Below, one piece after another: positions 7,931 through 15,226 of a stretch of 39,035 bases of DNA (position 1 is the first letter of the stretch; the number at the start of each line of letters is the position of its first letter). The notes beneath the pieces were generated by a model. That model made no database searches, was not told the DNA's origin, and was given only the letters and a program-made list of their open reading frames with translations. A program made the translations under genes and the position numbers. Source of the DNA: an uncultured Desulfosporosinus sp. (GTDB taxonomy: Bacteria; Bacillota; Desulfitobacteriia; Desulfitobacteriales; Desulfitobacteriaceae); contig CAKMJS010000019.1 of assembly GCA_927405585.1 (NCBI GenBank), positions 1-39,035 on the forward strand. The letters run 5' to 3'.

Positions 7931-8677
7931 TTAGGGGGTCTTGCGTCTGAATCCCTGCCAAAAAACTTTTAATACAAAACGGGGCAACACAGTTTGTCGT
8001 TTCCAACGCCAGGGTTCCTTCCACAAGCGATAGAGCCATTCTACATGAAGGTCTTGAATGCGTTTCGGCGCGCGTACCACAATCCCAGCCAAAGCATCAA
8101 AGCTTCCACCCACCCCTATACTAACGAAAGCTAATCCAGGATGCTCAGTAAGCCAATATTCTTGACGGGGTGCGCCCAAACCAACAAGCAAGACATCTGG
8201 CTCAAAATTACGTATTTTTTCTAATACTCCAGGTTCTTCTTCCTGGTTGAAGAAACCATGCATTGCATCCCAAGCTATTCCCTTGTACTTCAGAGCTACT
8301 TGATTGGCAGCCTGTTCTGCCACACCTGGTTTTCCTCCCAGAAAGAAAATCCGCCATTTACCCTCATGAGCAACTGGACATAAGGCTTGGACTAAATCAA
8401 TCCCTGTAACCCTTTCTAAGCCTGGTGCCCTTAATCTCCTAGCAGCCCAAACCACTCCAATTCCATCTGCAGTAACAATATCTGCCGAATTGATAAGCCT
8501 TTTTAGCCTTTCATTTCGCGCAGATGCATAGATCATTTCAGGATTGGCAGTAACCACGCGCATCTGGATCTGCCCTTCTACCGCTTGACGGACCCGCTCC
8601 ACTGTCTCTTGCATGGAATATGTATCTACGGTAATCCCCAGAATATCAACTCTCATAGATTGCTCTACCCTTTCCAT
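7931..8677 (-). CDS. tagA: WecG/TagA/CpsF family N-acetylmannosaminyltransferase
   Basis: TagA adds ManNAc from UDP-ManNAc to undecaprenyl-PP-GlcNAc, making the linkage unit of wall teichoic acid or a related glycopolymer. The protein (248 aa from the chosen ATG) has the family blocks VVTANPEMIYASARN, ADIVTADGIGVVWAARRL and LLVGLGAPRQEYW. The frame begins with GTG at 8707. I prefer the ATG at 8677 because AGAGG lies eight bases upstream; an ATG at 8656 is also possible. sigI begins 44 bases after its stop. wecB at 22.4-23.5 kb would supply the UDP-ManNAc donor. Confidence 0.9.
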   Translation of the reverse strand: MERVEQSMRVDILGITVDTYSMQETVERVRQAVEGQIQMRVVTANPEMIYASARNERLKRLINSADIVTADGIGVVWAARRLRAPGLERVTGIDLVQALCPVAHEGKWRIFFLGGKPGVAEQAANQVALKYKGIAWDAMHGFFNQEEEPGVLEKIRNFEPDVLLVGLGAPRQEYWLTEHPGLAFVSIGVGGSFDALAGIVVRAPKRIQDLHVEWLYRLWKEPWRWKRQTVLPRFVLKVFWQGFRRKTP

Positions 8678-8834
8678 TAGGAGTGCCTCTATTTTAACAC
8701 ATCCCACTTAATTATGATGAATGGGCGGAAGTTTCTTGGCCCGTTCGAACATCCTACGCCGGTATGTATTCCTTTAGGGTTCACGGCTTCGGCGATACTC
8801 TCCTCTGGAGACTATGGCGCTATATGCGTTTATT

Positions 8835-8934
8835 GACGAAGTTGCGCTTCGTCTTTCTTGGAACGTCCTCCTAATGTGAAAAAGTCCAAGGCTATCAGCT
8901 CTGCTCCGAACTGATTTTCATTTCGGAGCAGGGC
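8835..8934. other. Two hairpins between mbl and tagA
   Basis: The 273-base spacer holds no gene. GACGAAG (8835-8841) pairs with CTTCGTC (8847-8853) around TTGCG. CTGCTCCGAA (8901-8910) pairs with TTCGGAGCAG (8922-8931). Neither has a proper T tract on the minus strand. They may be weak terminators or processing sites after mbl. Confidence 0.5.
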
Positions 8935-8980
8935 CATTAACCTCGGACAAATTCAAAGGTCTAAGTTTATAAATTCAGAA

Positions 8981-9982
8981 TTACTCTCGCTTGTCTGCCC
9001 TAAAAACTTCCATCAACACCTTACCTGTACCTAAGGCCACGCAAGAAATCGGATCTTCCGCTACACTAACTGGAATTCCTGTCTCGCGGGAGAGACGCGT
9101 GTCAAAGCCGTACATCAAAGCCCCGCCCCCAGTCATGACGATGCCTTTGTCGAGAATATCAGAGGATAATTCCGGCGGGGTACGTTCCAAAACTTCCTTT
9201 ACCCCGGCAACGATCGCTTCGATCGATTCTTCGAGTGCCACAAAACACTCTTGGGAATTCACCTTAATGGTTTTAGGTAAACCACTAATCAAGTCCCGGC
9301 CTCGCACATCAATTTCCGCAGATGGACGACCCTCCGGTATGGCTGAGCCGATCGCAATTTTTATTTCTTCAGCGGTACGCTCACCAATCATAAGATTATG
9401 TTCACGACGAATATAACGGCTAATGGCTTCATCAAATTTATCCCCACCAACCCGCAGGCTCCTCTTTGCCACTATTCCATAAAGCGAAAGCACAGCAATA
9501 TCCGTTGTTCCTCCACCAATATCCACTACCATACTTCCGGTTGGACCAGAAATGTCCAGTCCAGCTCCCAATGCGGCTGCATATGGTTCTTCAACGACTT
9601 TCACATCTTTAGCGCCCGCCTGGTATGCCGCCTGTTTAACCGCCCGTTGTTCCACTTCAGTAACTCCTGAAGGAATACAAACTACGACACGTGTTTTAAA
9701 GAAGGGCCAGCGTTTGGCGCCTGCTTTCTCTAGAAAATATTTCAGCATAAGTTCTGTAGTCTGGTAATCCGCAATCACCCCGTCACGCATCGGCCGAACG
9801 GCTACAATATTCCCCGGCGTTCGGCCGATCATTAAACGGGCTTCTTCTCCTACGGCAATCCGTTTATTTGTATTGCGGTCAATGGCAATTACAGAGGGCT
9901 CATGTAAAACAATCCCTTTGCCTTTGGCATATACCAAAACACTTGCTGTACCCAAGTCAATTCCTAGTTCAATTCCAAACAT
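8981..9982 (-). CDS. mbl: MreB/Mbl-like actin homologue
   Basis: A bacterial actin that polymerises under the membrane and guides the cell-wall elongation machinery. The 333-aa protein has the actin ATPase blocks: phosphate 1 GIDLGTAS (residues 7-14), phosphate 2 VDIGGGTTDIAV, and the adenosine motif VMTGGGALMYG. An N-terminal hydrophobic MFGIELG matches membrane-bound family members. I name it mbl rather than mreB because it directly follows spoIIID, as in B. subtilis, and no mreC/mreD is present. The ATG at 9982 has AAAGGGG about 11 bases upstream. Confidence 0.9.
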   Translation of the reverse strand: MFGIELGIDLGTASVLVYAKGKGIVLHEPSVIAIDRNTNKRIAVGEEARLMIGRTPGNIVAVRPMRDGVIADYQTTELMLKYFLEKAGAKRWPFFKTRVVVCIPSGVTEVEQRAVKQAAYQAGAKDVKVVEEPYAAALGAGLDISGPTGSMVVDIGGGTTDIAVLSLYGIVAKRSLRVGGDKFDEAISRYIRREHNLMIGERTAEEIKIAIGSAIPEGRPSAEIDVRGRDLISGLPKTIKVNSQECFVALEESIEAIVAGVKEVLERTPPELSSDILDKGIVMTGGGALMYGFDTRLSRETGIPVSVAEDPISCVALGTGKVLMEVFRADKRE

Positions 9983-10041
9983 CAGTGGAGATACCCCTTT
10001 CGTTCATCAATAGCTTGTCCATCTCTATTCAATAAATAAAC

Positions 10042-10078
10042 AAATAGCACAATCTCCCTCACGGGAGATTCGCTATTT
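10042..10078 (-). terminator. Terminator-like hairpin after spoIIID
   Basis: AATCTCCC (10051-10058) pairs with GGGAGATT (10063-10070), and AAATAGC (10042-10048) with GCTATTT (10072-10078). On the minus strand TGTTTATTTATT follows. This is a probable end of the spoIIID transcript before mbl. Confidence 0.65.
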
Positions 10079-10174
10079 ATAGTTTAATACTAAGAAGTCA
10101 TTCGTGATTAAATCGCTAATCCCTTTGTGGTTTTCAAATATTTTGCAAATCTCCTCAAAATTTGTTTTGGACGT

Positions 10175-10423
10175 CTAAATTTCCTGGTACTTTTTCCGAG
10201 TCGCCTCTCCTCCTCGAATATGCCGTTCTGCCTTGTTAGTTTCAAGAATATGCTTTACTTCCATGGATAACTTCTCATTTACCAAGGGCAAACGTTCAGT
10301 CACATCTTTATGCACCGTAGATTTACTAACTCCAAAAACATCTGCCGTTTGCCTAACCGTTGCACTCGATTCCAATATGTAAGATCCAATATCGAGCACC
10401 CGTTTGCGAATATATTCTTGCAC
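10175..10423 (-). CDS. spoIIID: Sporulation transcription factor SpoIIID
   Basis: A small DNA-binding regulator of the mother-cell programme, made under sigma-E. The open frame begins at 10486, but the protein should start at GTG 10423: AAGGAGGG lies six bases before it, and the resulting N-terminus VQEYIRKRVLDIG aligns with the B. subtilis protein. This gives 82 aa. The helix-turn-helix is ATVRQTADVFGVSKSTVHKD. The conserved RHIRGGEATRKKY basic segment is at the C-terminus. It lies between spoIIQ and mbl, as in Bacillus. Confidence 0.95.
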   Translation of the reverse strand: MQEYIRKRVLDIGSYILESSATVRQTADVFGVSKSTVHKDVTERLPLVNEKLSMEVKHILETNKAERHIRGGEATRKKYQEI

Positions 10424-10473
10424 GCAGAACCCTCCTTCGTCCACGAGTTTAGTACATTTATATGCGTACTCAA

Positions 10474-10501
10474 TAAAAAAAGACATCCATAAAAGGATGT
10501 C
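10474..10501 (-). terminator. Rho-independent terminator after the spoIIQ-like gene
   Basis: GACATCC (10482-10488) pairs with GGATGTC (10495-10501), with seven T residues on the minus strand (10475-10481). It separates the spoIIQ-like gene from spoIIID. Confidence 0.85.
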
Positions 10502-10537
10502 CTCAGTTGGTAAATGATGTATGTTTATAAATTGCCC

Positions 10538-11167
10538 CTACTTTTTCTCCCTGCCATAGTGTAGATGAGGTTGATCAATTTCGTTCTCACCGACCGTGAA
10601 GAGACCTACCTGACCGAGCGCATCTTGTACCTCCACTGTTTCTCCGACCTGTACTCGTAAGTTCTCTAAACCCGCGTAAGTAACCAACCAACCCTCACCA
10701 CAATCTAGCGTCACTTTCTGACCAAGGATAGGATCTTCCCCAGAAAAAATTACTTTTCCCCCATGGGTTGCTCGGATCATTGTTCCTTCCGGTTCAGCGT
10801 AATCTATGCCAGCATGAAAGAAGTACTTATCGAGTGCTTCAGAATAATAATTCCCTACACTCCTCAGAATGCTCCCTTGTACTGGACTTGGGAAATCTTT
10901 AAGGGTTTTTACTCCCGGGCTTGTTTGATCCTCCGCCGTCTTCTCTTCTGTAGGAGTTTGCGATATCGAACCTGTCTCTTGGTCCTCAGGTTCATGTGCG
11001 ATATGCCCTGCTACAGCTTGCTCTGTCTCAATTGTCGTTAAGAGGATACTCTCTTGGGGTATGAAATATTCGCTTCCTTTGTACCCCATATAAAGAATCA
11101 TACTTCCTACTATTAAATAGAAACTCCAAACCACAACCCTATTTTTTAACCAATGCCAACGATTCAT
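10538..11167 (-). CDS. spoIIQ: SpoIIQ-like M23 peptidase-fold protein
   Basis: SpoIIQ anchors the forespore side of the SpoIIIAH-SpoIIQ channel across the double membrane. The 209-aa protein has one N-terminal membrane span (residues 12-28), an acidic linker (45-95) and a C-terminal LytM domain. Metal ligands are present: His118 and Asp122 in FHAGIDYA, and His203 in HLHYG. The YxHL segment that normally carries a catalytic histidine reads YAGL (164-167), so hydrolase activity is doubtful, as in Bacillus SpoIIQ. The domain ends almost directly after HLHYG. The ATG at 11167 follows GAGGTGGAG. Its position between spoIID and spoIIID supports the name. Confidence 0.85.
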   Translation of the reverse strand: MNRWHWLKNRVVVWSFYLIVGSMILYMGYKGSEYFIPQESILLTTIETEQAVAGHIAHEPEDQETGSISQTPTEEKTAEDQTSPGVKTLKDFPSPVQGSILRSVGNYYSEALDKYFFHAGIDYAEPEGTMIRATHGGKVIFSGEDPILGQKVTLDCGEGWLVTYAGLENLRVQVGETVEVQDALGQVGLFTVGENEIDQPHLHYGREKK

Positions 11168-11251
11168 TCAACTCCACCTCAAAACGTAGCTTTGCCGAAT
11201 GACGCTGTTTTTAGACTACCTTTATTATTTTTACACTTAGACTCCTTGGAA

Positions 11252-12202
11252 TTACTTGAACCCTAAGGCCATAAACTTTGCTCCCGGATAATAATGACTT
11301 AAAATTTCATCAACCTTGAAATTCTTTTTCGCCATATCATTAGCTCCCCACTGTGACATTCCCACCGCATGCCCATTACCGTATGTCGTAATCGTCAGGC
11401 GATCTGGTTGGACAACCCATTCAATGTCCGTTGAAGAAAGCCCTAGCAAGGTTCTTAGCTGAGTTGCCGGGTACACTTTTCCTAACACCTTTACACTCTT
11501 TGCTCTTCCTACAGATGTTCTAACTAGTACTTGGAAATCCCCGGAAGTTAGAGAATGCGGTGTGTAAGTAATTCCTAACTTTTTATATAGCTCTTGGGTG
11601 CTAAAGCTGTAACTCTTGACATACCGTTGTAGATCATCTTCCTCAGAACTAACGTTTTGCAAATAAGGACGTGATGAACTCCACACATCCTCCGAACGCT
11701 CGGTCGGCTTTCTCCCGCTACTACTGTGGTAAACAGCCTCGATATAATCCCCATCGGCTACGAGTACCATACTACGAGTTCCGATCACAGCTTTACTCAA
11801 CTTACTCTTATACTTCCAATAATTTAACCATCCCCACTTATCCCTCATTTGTTTATCGGATAGCCACGCCTGAGTTTGAACTGTAGTATCCACATCATAG
11901 CCACCATCAGGCAAATTCCCTTGAATCAAACGTTTTGCTGCATAGGTCCGCGCTGCAACAGCTTGAGCTTTTAAAGCTTCCTCTCCAAATTCGGCAGGCA
12001 TTTCGGCAGCAACAACCCCAAGGAGGTACTCCTCAAGCGGTAACTTTACAACCCCACCATCAGGCATCATAACTCGAATTTCCACATCATCCGTTGATAT
12101 ACGCTCTTTTTGCCATCGCAAGACGCTCCATGGAATGGTCAAGACAATGCAAAATGATATTACGATAAGCCATACCCATTCTTTTTTCATTCCTCTTTTC
12201 AT
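11252..12202 (-). CDS. spoIID: Stage II sporulation protein D (lytic transglycosylase)
   Basis: SpoIID cleaves glycan strands during engulfment, working with SpoIIP and SpoIIM in the mother cell. The 316-aa protein has an N-terminal membrane anchor (residues about 9-27). The SpoIID domain follows, with LPLEEYLLGVVAAEMPAEF (family core with the catalytic-region glutamate), LKAQAVAARTYA, VYHSSSGRKP and a GHAVGMSQWGA block near the end. The ATG at 12202 is preceded by GGAGGAGA at a good distance. A sigma-E-type promoter lies at 12236-12264. murA lies upstream beyond a 713-base repeat zone. Confidence 0.95.
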   Translation of the reverse strand: MKRGMKKEWVWLIVISFCIVLTIPWSVLRWQKERISTDDVEIRVMMPDGGVVKLPLEEYLLGVVAAEMPAEFGEEALKAQAVAARTYAAKRLIQGNLPDGGYDVDTTVQTQAWLSDKQMRDKWGWLNYWKYKSKLSKAVIGTRSMVLVADGDYIEAVYHSSSGRKPTERSEDVWSSSRPYLQNVSSEEDDLQRYVKSYSFSTQELYKKLGITYTPHSLTSGDFQVLVRTSVGRAKSVKVLGKVYPATQLRTLLGLSSTDIEWVVQPDRLTITTYGNGHAVGMSQWGANDMAKKNFKVDEILSHYYPGAKFMALGFK

Positions 12203-12235
12203 TCAATCTCTCCTCCGGTACAAGCATGATGCTTA

Positions 12236-12264
12236 AATCTATGCAGAAGAGATTTAGAATATGT
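12236..12264 (-). promoter_or_regulatory. Sigma-E-type promoter of spoIID
   Basis: On the minus strand ACATATT (-35) and CATAGATT (-10) are separated by 14 bases. Sigma-E promoters in Bacillus read about KMATATT-N14-CATACANT, so the fit is close. The predicted start of transcription is about 25-30 bases before the spoIID ATG. Confidence 0.65.
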
Positions 12265-12328
12265 GGGACTTGTGTGACACAGCGCTCGGTACTTAGTGGG
12301 ACTTGTGTGACACAGTGCTCAGTACTTA
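12263..12328 (+). repeat. 33-bp tandem direct repeat, two copies
   Basis: 12263-12295 and 12296-12328 are identical except for two bases (CGCTCG versus TGCTCA). The first copy starts at the edge of the spoIID -35 element. GTGTGACACAGCGC (12272-12285) is the exact reverse complement of 12493-12506. Confidence 0.85.
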
Positions 12329-12332
12329 CGAC

Positions 12333-12527
12333 GCAGAGCAAACTAACCGTTTAAGCTCCTAAAGCTGGCGCGGGGTTCCCGACATAAGCGCCGTCCTTGG
12401 CGCTATGCCGGCTTCGCACGTCCTGTGCTCAGCCCCGTATCTGGGGTCGGGAGCTTAAACGGAAGTTTGCTAGCTGCTTACGTAAAGACGTCGCGCTGTG
12501 TCACACTGCGTCCCTAGCTGGGGTCGA
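12333..12527. repeat. Large imperfect palindrome upstream of spoIID
   Basis: Arm 12333-12359 (with CCGTTTAAGCTCC at 12347-12359) pairs with 12450-12478 (GGAGCTTAAACGG at 12450-12462). Pairing continues outward into the 33-bp repeats. The loop holds the hairpins at 12387-12404 and 12416-12428. The right half (12434-12527) is the repeat also found at 107-195. Confidence 0.7.
12387..12428 (-). repeat. AAGGAY-loop hairpins (two)
   Basis: On the minus strand 12404-12387 reads AGCGCC-AAGGAC-GGCGCT: a perfect 6-bp stem, extendable by CAT/ATG past one bulged base. A shorter relative at 12416-12428 has GCAC arms around AGGAC. Both belong to the dispersed CAAGGAYG family. Confidence 0.75.
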
Positions 12528-12540
12528 AGTACAAAGAACG

Positions 12541-12581
12541 CAAAAAAAGGCGCCTCTGAGTCATAAAACTCAGACAACGCC
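12541..12581 (-). terminator. Rho-independent terminator of the murA transcript
   Basis: TCTGAGT (12555-12561) pairs with ACTCAGA (12568-12574), and GGCG (12549-12552) with CGCC (12578-12581). On the minus strand seven T residues follow (12542-12548). It lies about 335 bases past the murA stop, which implies a long structured 3' UTR. Confidence 0.8.
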
Positions 12582-12915
12582 ATAGCCTCTTATTCATATC
12601 TTATTCCTATTCCTCATCACCCTAGCTAGAGGGGCCGCGATCGCACGCTCCGACGCCTATGCGGTCGTCGTAGCCAAACTCGGGTTTAAGCCGCTTTCAT
12701 CAGTAGGGCGGGAAACAAGGACGTTTCCCGCCGGCACTGCGACAAGGATGTCGCATTTGACGGGAACCCTGCCTCTTCCATAACGGATTAAAGCCCTAGT
12801 TTGTCACGACAACCGCATGGCCGAGGAGAGTGTGACGCGGGACCCTCCCACGATGAACGCATGGCCGAGGACGTGTGATCGCGGACCCTCCGAGGACGTG
12901 TGATCGCGGACCCTC
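12582..12915. repeat. Repeat-filled murA 3' region
   Basis: No gene is seen. It holds two perfect AAGGAY-loop hairpins: 12707-12732 (10-bp arms GGCGGGAAAC / GTTTCCCGCC, loop AAGGAC) and 12738-12755 (arms TGCGAC / GTCGCA, loop AAGGAT). A 12-bp palindrome TTGTCACGACAA lies at 12801-12812. Two perfect 25-bp direct copies lie at 12866-12890 and 12891-12915, with a degenerate third from 12814. The last copy ends exactly at the base before the murA stop codon. Confidence 0.8.
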
Positions 12916-14175
12916 CTACGACACTGACTCTTCTCTCACAATATTAGCACCTAAGCGGCAGAGCTTTTCCTCCACCTTCTCATAACCACGATCAATGTGC
13001 TGGATTCCTCGGATACTAGTGGTCCCTTCCGCTGTCAAGGCGGCTAGAATTAAGGCGGCTCCGGCTCGCAAATCAGTGGCAGTCACCGGTGCAGCATTCA
13101 AGCGTTGTATCCCATGAATTATGGCACTACGACCTTCAATTTTAATATCCGCGCCCATACGTTTTAACTCATCAACATGCATAAAACGGTTTTCAAAAAC
13201 GGTCTCTGTAATCAAGCCCGTGCCATTTGACCGGGCAAGAAAAGCCAAAAACGGTGCTTGGAGGTCTGTGGGGAAGCCGGGATGAACTTGAGTTTTAATA
13301 TCCACAGCATTATAGATACCATCTCCGCTAATGCGGATGCCGTCGCCTTCTTCAGACATACGAATCCCGGCCTCTTCCATTTTGGCAATTAACGGCTTGA
13401 GATGATCTGCAATCACGTTTTGAACTAAGACATCTCCACCCGTTGCTGCCGCTATGAGTAGGTAGCTTCCTGCTTCGATACGATCAGGGATTACGGTATG
13501 TGTGGTGCCGTGAAACTCACGAACCCCTTCAATATGAATAATACTAGTACCTGCACCGCGTACTTTGCCACCCATCTCGTTCAGAAAGGTTGCAAGATCA
13601 ACAATTTCTGGTTCCTGAGCTGCGTTTTCTATAAGGGTTGTCCCTTGAGCCATTGCTGCCGCCATCATAATATTTTGGGTGGCTCCAACACTGGGGTAAT
13701 CTAGGTAAATACGGGCTCCCTTTAACCCTTTAGACGAAACGTCTAAGAAGCCATGATCCATAATAACCTCTGCCCCTAAAGCCTCTAATCCCTTTAAGTG
13801 CAAGTTAATGGGACGAGATCCGATCGCGCACCCACCTGGATGGGAAATACGCACATGGCCATTGCGGGCTAAGAGCGGTCCCATCGTGACAATAGACGCT
13901 CTCATTTGAGAAACAAGGTCATAAGGAACCTCAATACAATCTAACTCACGGGCATGGATTTTCAGAGTCGAGCCGTTACGCTCAACCTTTGCACCCAAAG
14001 CCGAAATGATCTGATTCATGACGTTAACATCCAACAAATCTGGAGCGTCATCTAGTTGAACGGGTTCGGCACATAGCAAACTCGCAGCAATTATTGGAAG
14101 TACGGCATTTTTTGCCCCACTCACAGTGATCGTTCCCTCAAGTGCTTTACCGCCAGTGATAATAAATTTGCTCAA
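12916..14175 (-). CDS. murA: UDP-N-acetylglucosamine 1-carboxyvinyltransferase
   Basis: MurA transfers enolpyruvate from PEP to UDP-GlcNAc, the first committed step of peptidoglycan synthesis. The 419-aa protein is full length. The active-site loop HPGGCAIGSRP puts the catalytic cysteine at residue 116, so it should be of the fosfomycin-sensitive type. Lys22 and Asn23 of SGAKNAVLP are the substrate-binding pair. The start is TTG at 14175 with GGGGG about 12 bases upstream, a poor ribosome site; no better start is in frame. Neighbours ywmB and spoIID match the Bacillus murAA locus. The 3' end abuts a 25-bp tandem repeat. Confidence 0.96.
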   Translation of the reverse strand: MSKFIITGGKALEGTITVSGAKNAVLPIIAASLLCAEPVQLDDAPDLLDVNVMNQIISALGAKVERNGSTLKIHARELDCIEVPYDLVSQMRASIVTMGPLLARNGHVRISHPGGCAIGSRPINLHLKGLEALGAEVIMDHGFLDVSSKGLKGARIYLDYPSVGATQNIMMAAAMAQGTTLIENAAQEPEIVDLATFLNEMGGKVRGAGTSIIHIEGVREFHGTTHTVIPDRIEAGSYLLIAAATGGDVLVQNVIADHLKPLIAKMEEAGIRMSEEGDGIRISGDGIYNAVDIKTQVHPGFPTDLQAPFLAFLARSNGTGLITETVFENRFMHVDELKRMGADIKIEGRSAIIHGIQRLNAAPVTATDLRAGAALILAALTAEGTTSIRGIQHIDRGYEKVEEKLCRLGANIVREESVS

Positions 14176-14291
14176 ATGGTGAAGACACCCCCTACCCTTG
14201 ACTCTATTTCCGCTTGCCTAGCCTAGACTAGTTATTATTCTCCTTACATGGTCACTTTTCCTGCTATTTCGACTTTTTTAATTAATTTACT

Positions 14292-14954
14292 TTAAAACTC
14301 TTTCAATAAGGCAGGAATTGCTAAGACCGTTCTTCCTTCGTTATTTTTTCCCCGACTAAGCAATTGTATGTTAATCCTATCTTGGCCGGCTAAAACACTT
14401 GTTGAAAAGCTATTTTGATAGGCAGCAATGGAAATCATGTTGCCTATCAATGCCCACTGAGCAGGGTAAGCGTTCGTCTTGCTCAGATAGGCAGAAATAT
14501 CCATTGCCTGATCGACACGCTCATCTATATAAATCATTCCGTCTGTTTTGGCTAGTTCTCTTGACATAGTAGTATACCATTGATATAAATCAATTTCCTC
14601 GTTTTTGTCAATCATTTGATGTCCAGATAGTGTCACGGCTACTAGTTCCGATCCTACCTTAAGCTCATTATAAGTCCATGTCCAGTCAGGAGTTGGTGGT
14701 TTAGTCCAAGCTCCTTTTGGTATATTCCCATTTTTTAACCACAGTATAATACTGATGTCCGCTTCCTCGGCCTGTACTTCTCCAGAATTTAATAGCAAGG
14801 GCACTGTTTGCTGTACGACTAGAGAAGAATCTTTAATAGGTTTCTCCGCCCCATAATAAATCGAAACTAGACCAATCGTTAATGTAAAGACGATGAGTGT
14901 CATTATTATTAATGTGCAGGGACTCAGCTTAAGCTTCGTATGACCAACAAACAT
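14292..14954 (-). CDS. ywmB: YwmB-like membrane-anchored protein
   Basis: Function unknown. The 220-aa protein has an N-terminal signal anchor (residues about 12-34) and an extracytoplasmic domain with no motif I recognise. I name it ywmB mainly by position between atpC and murA, where B. subtilis has a protein of similar size and topology, and by resemblance to that family's TATA-box-like fold described in databases. The ATG at 14954 is preceded by GAGGAAGAGG. That ribosome site lies partly in one arm of a 10-bp inverted repeat (14965-15013), which could control its translation. A link to spore or envelope biology is guesswork. Confidence 0.65.
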   Translation of the reverse strand: MFVGHTKLKLSPCTLIIMTLIVFTLTIGLVSIYYGAEKPIKDSSLVVQQTVPLLLNSGEVQAEEADISIILWLKNGNIPKGAWTKPPTPDWTWTYNELKVGSELVAVTLSGHQMIDKNEEIDLYQWYTTMSRELAKTDGMIYIDERVDQAMDISAYLSKTNAYPAQWALIGNMISIAAYQNSFSTSVLAGQDRINIQLLSRGKNNEGRTVLAIPALLKEF

Positions 14955-14964
14955 TTGAAAACCT

Positions 14965-15013
14965 CTTCCTCACTCTATATATCTAATCATAGCTTTACCA
15001 AATAGTGAGGAAG
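14965..15013 (-). promoter_or_regulatory. Inverted repeat overlapping the ywmB ribosome site
   Basis: CTTCCTCACT (14965-14974) and AGTGAGGAAG (15004-15013) are exact reverse complements 29 bases apart. In the minus-strand RNA the downstream arm contains GAGGAAG, part of the ywmB ribosome site. The upstream arm could pair with it and hide it. It could instead be a protein operator. Confidence 0.5.
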
Positions 15014-15054
15014 CAAACATACTTATTAATTCAATTCTAAAACTTTTGACATTT

Positions 15055-15091
15055 GTAAACCCCCATTCTATAAAAGTGAATGGGGGTTTAC
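15055..15091. other. Perfect 14-bp hairpin without a T tract
   Basis: GTAAACCCCCATTC (15055-15068) pairs with GAATGGGGGTTTAC (15078-15091) around a nine-base loop. Neither side has a T run. It lies between the atpC terminator and ywmB. It may be a second transcription block or an RNA-stability element. Confidence 0.6.
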
Positions 15092-15163
15092 AGTTATCTG
15101 TACGATTATTCAACAAAACATTAACAAAACATGCCCAGAAGTGATCACTATGCTATTAAAGCG

Positions 15164-15193
15164 AAAAAAGGCCTCGTGGAGAGGACCTTTTTT
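15164..15193 (-). terminator. Terminator of the atp operon
   Basis: AAAAAAGG-CCTC (15164-15175) pairs with GAGG-A-CCTTTTTT (15181-15193), with one bulge. On the minus strand the RNA ends in CCUUUUUU, 34 bases past the atpC stop. The symmetrical A/T ends would also work in the other direction. Confidence 0.85.
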
Positions 15194-15226
15194 CACAGTG
15201 CTATATGCACTTATACAGAAACTTGC

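Noticed and set aside
7887-8039. N-terminal extension of SigI
   Set aside because: It overlaps tagA in another frame, lacks a ribosome site and makes the protein too long; ATG 7886 has a strong AGGAGG.
11168-11251. Sigma-F promoter of the spoIIQ-like gene
   Set aside because: A GTGTA is present, but no GG-N2-A-N-A -10 lies at the right distance.
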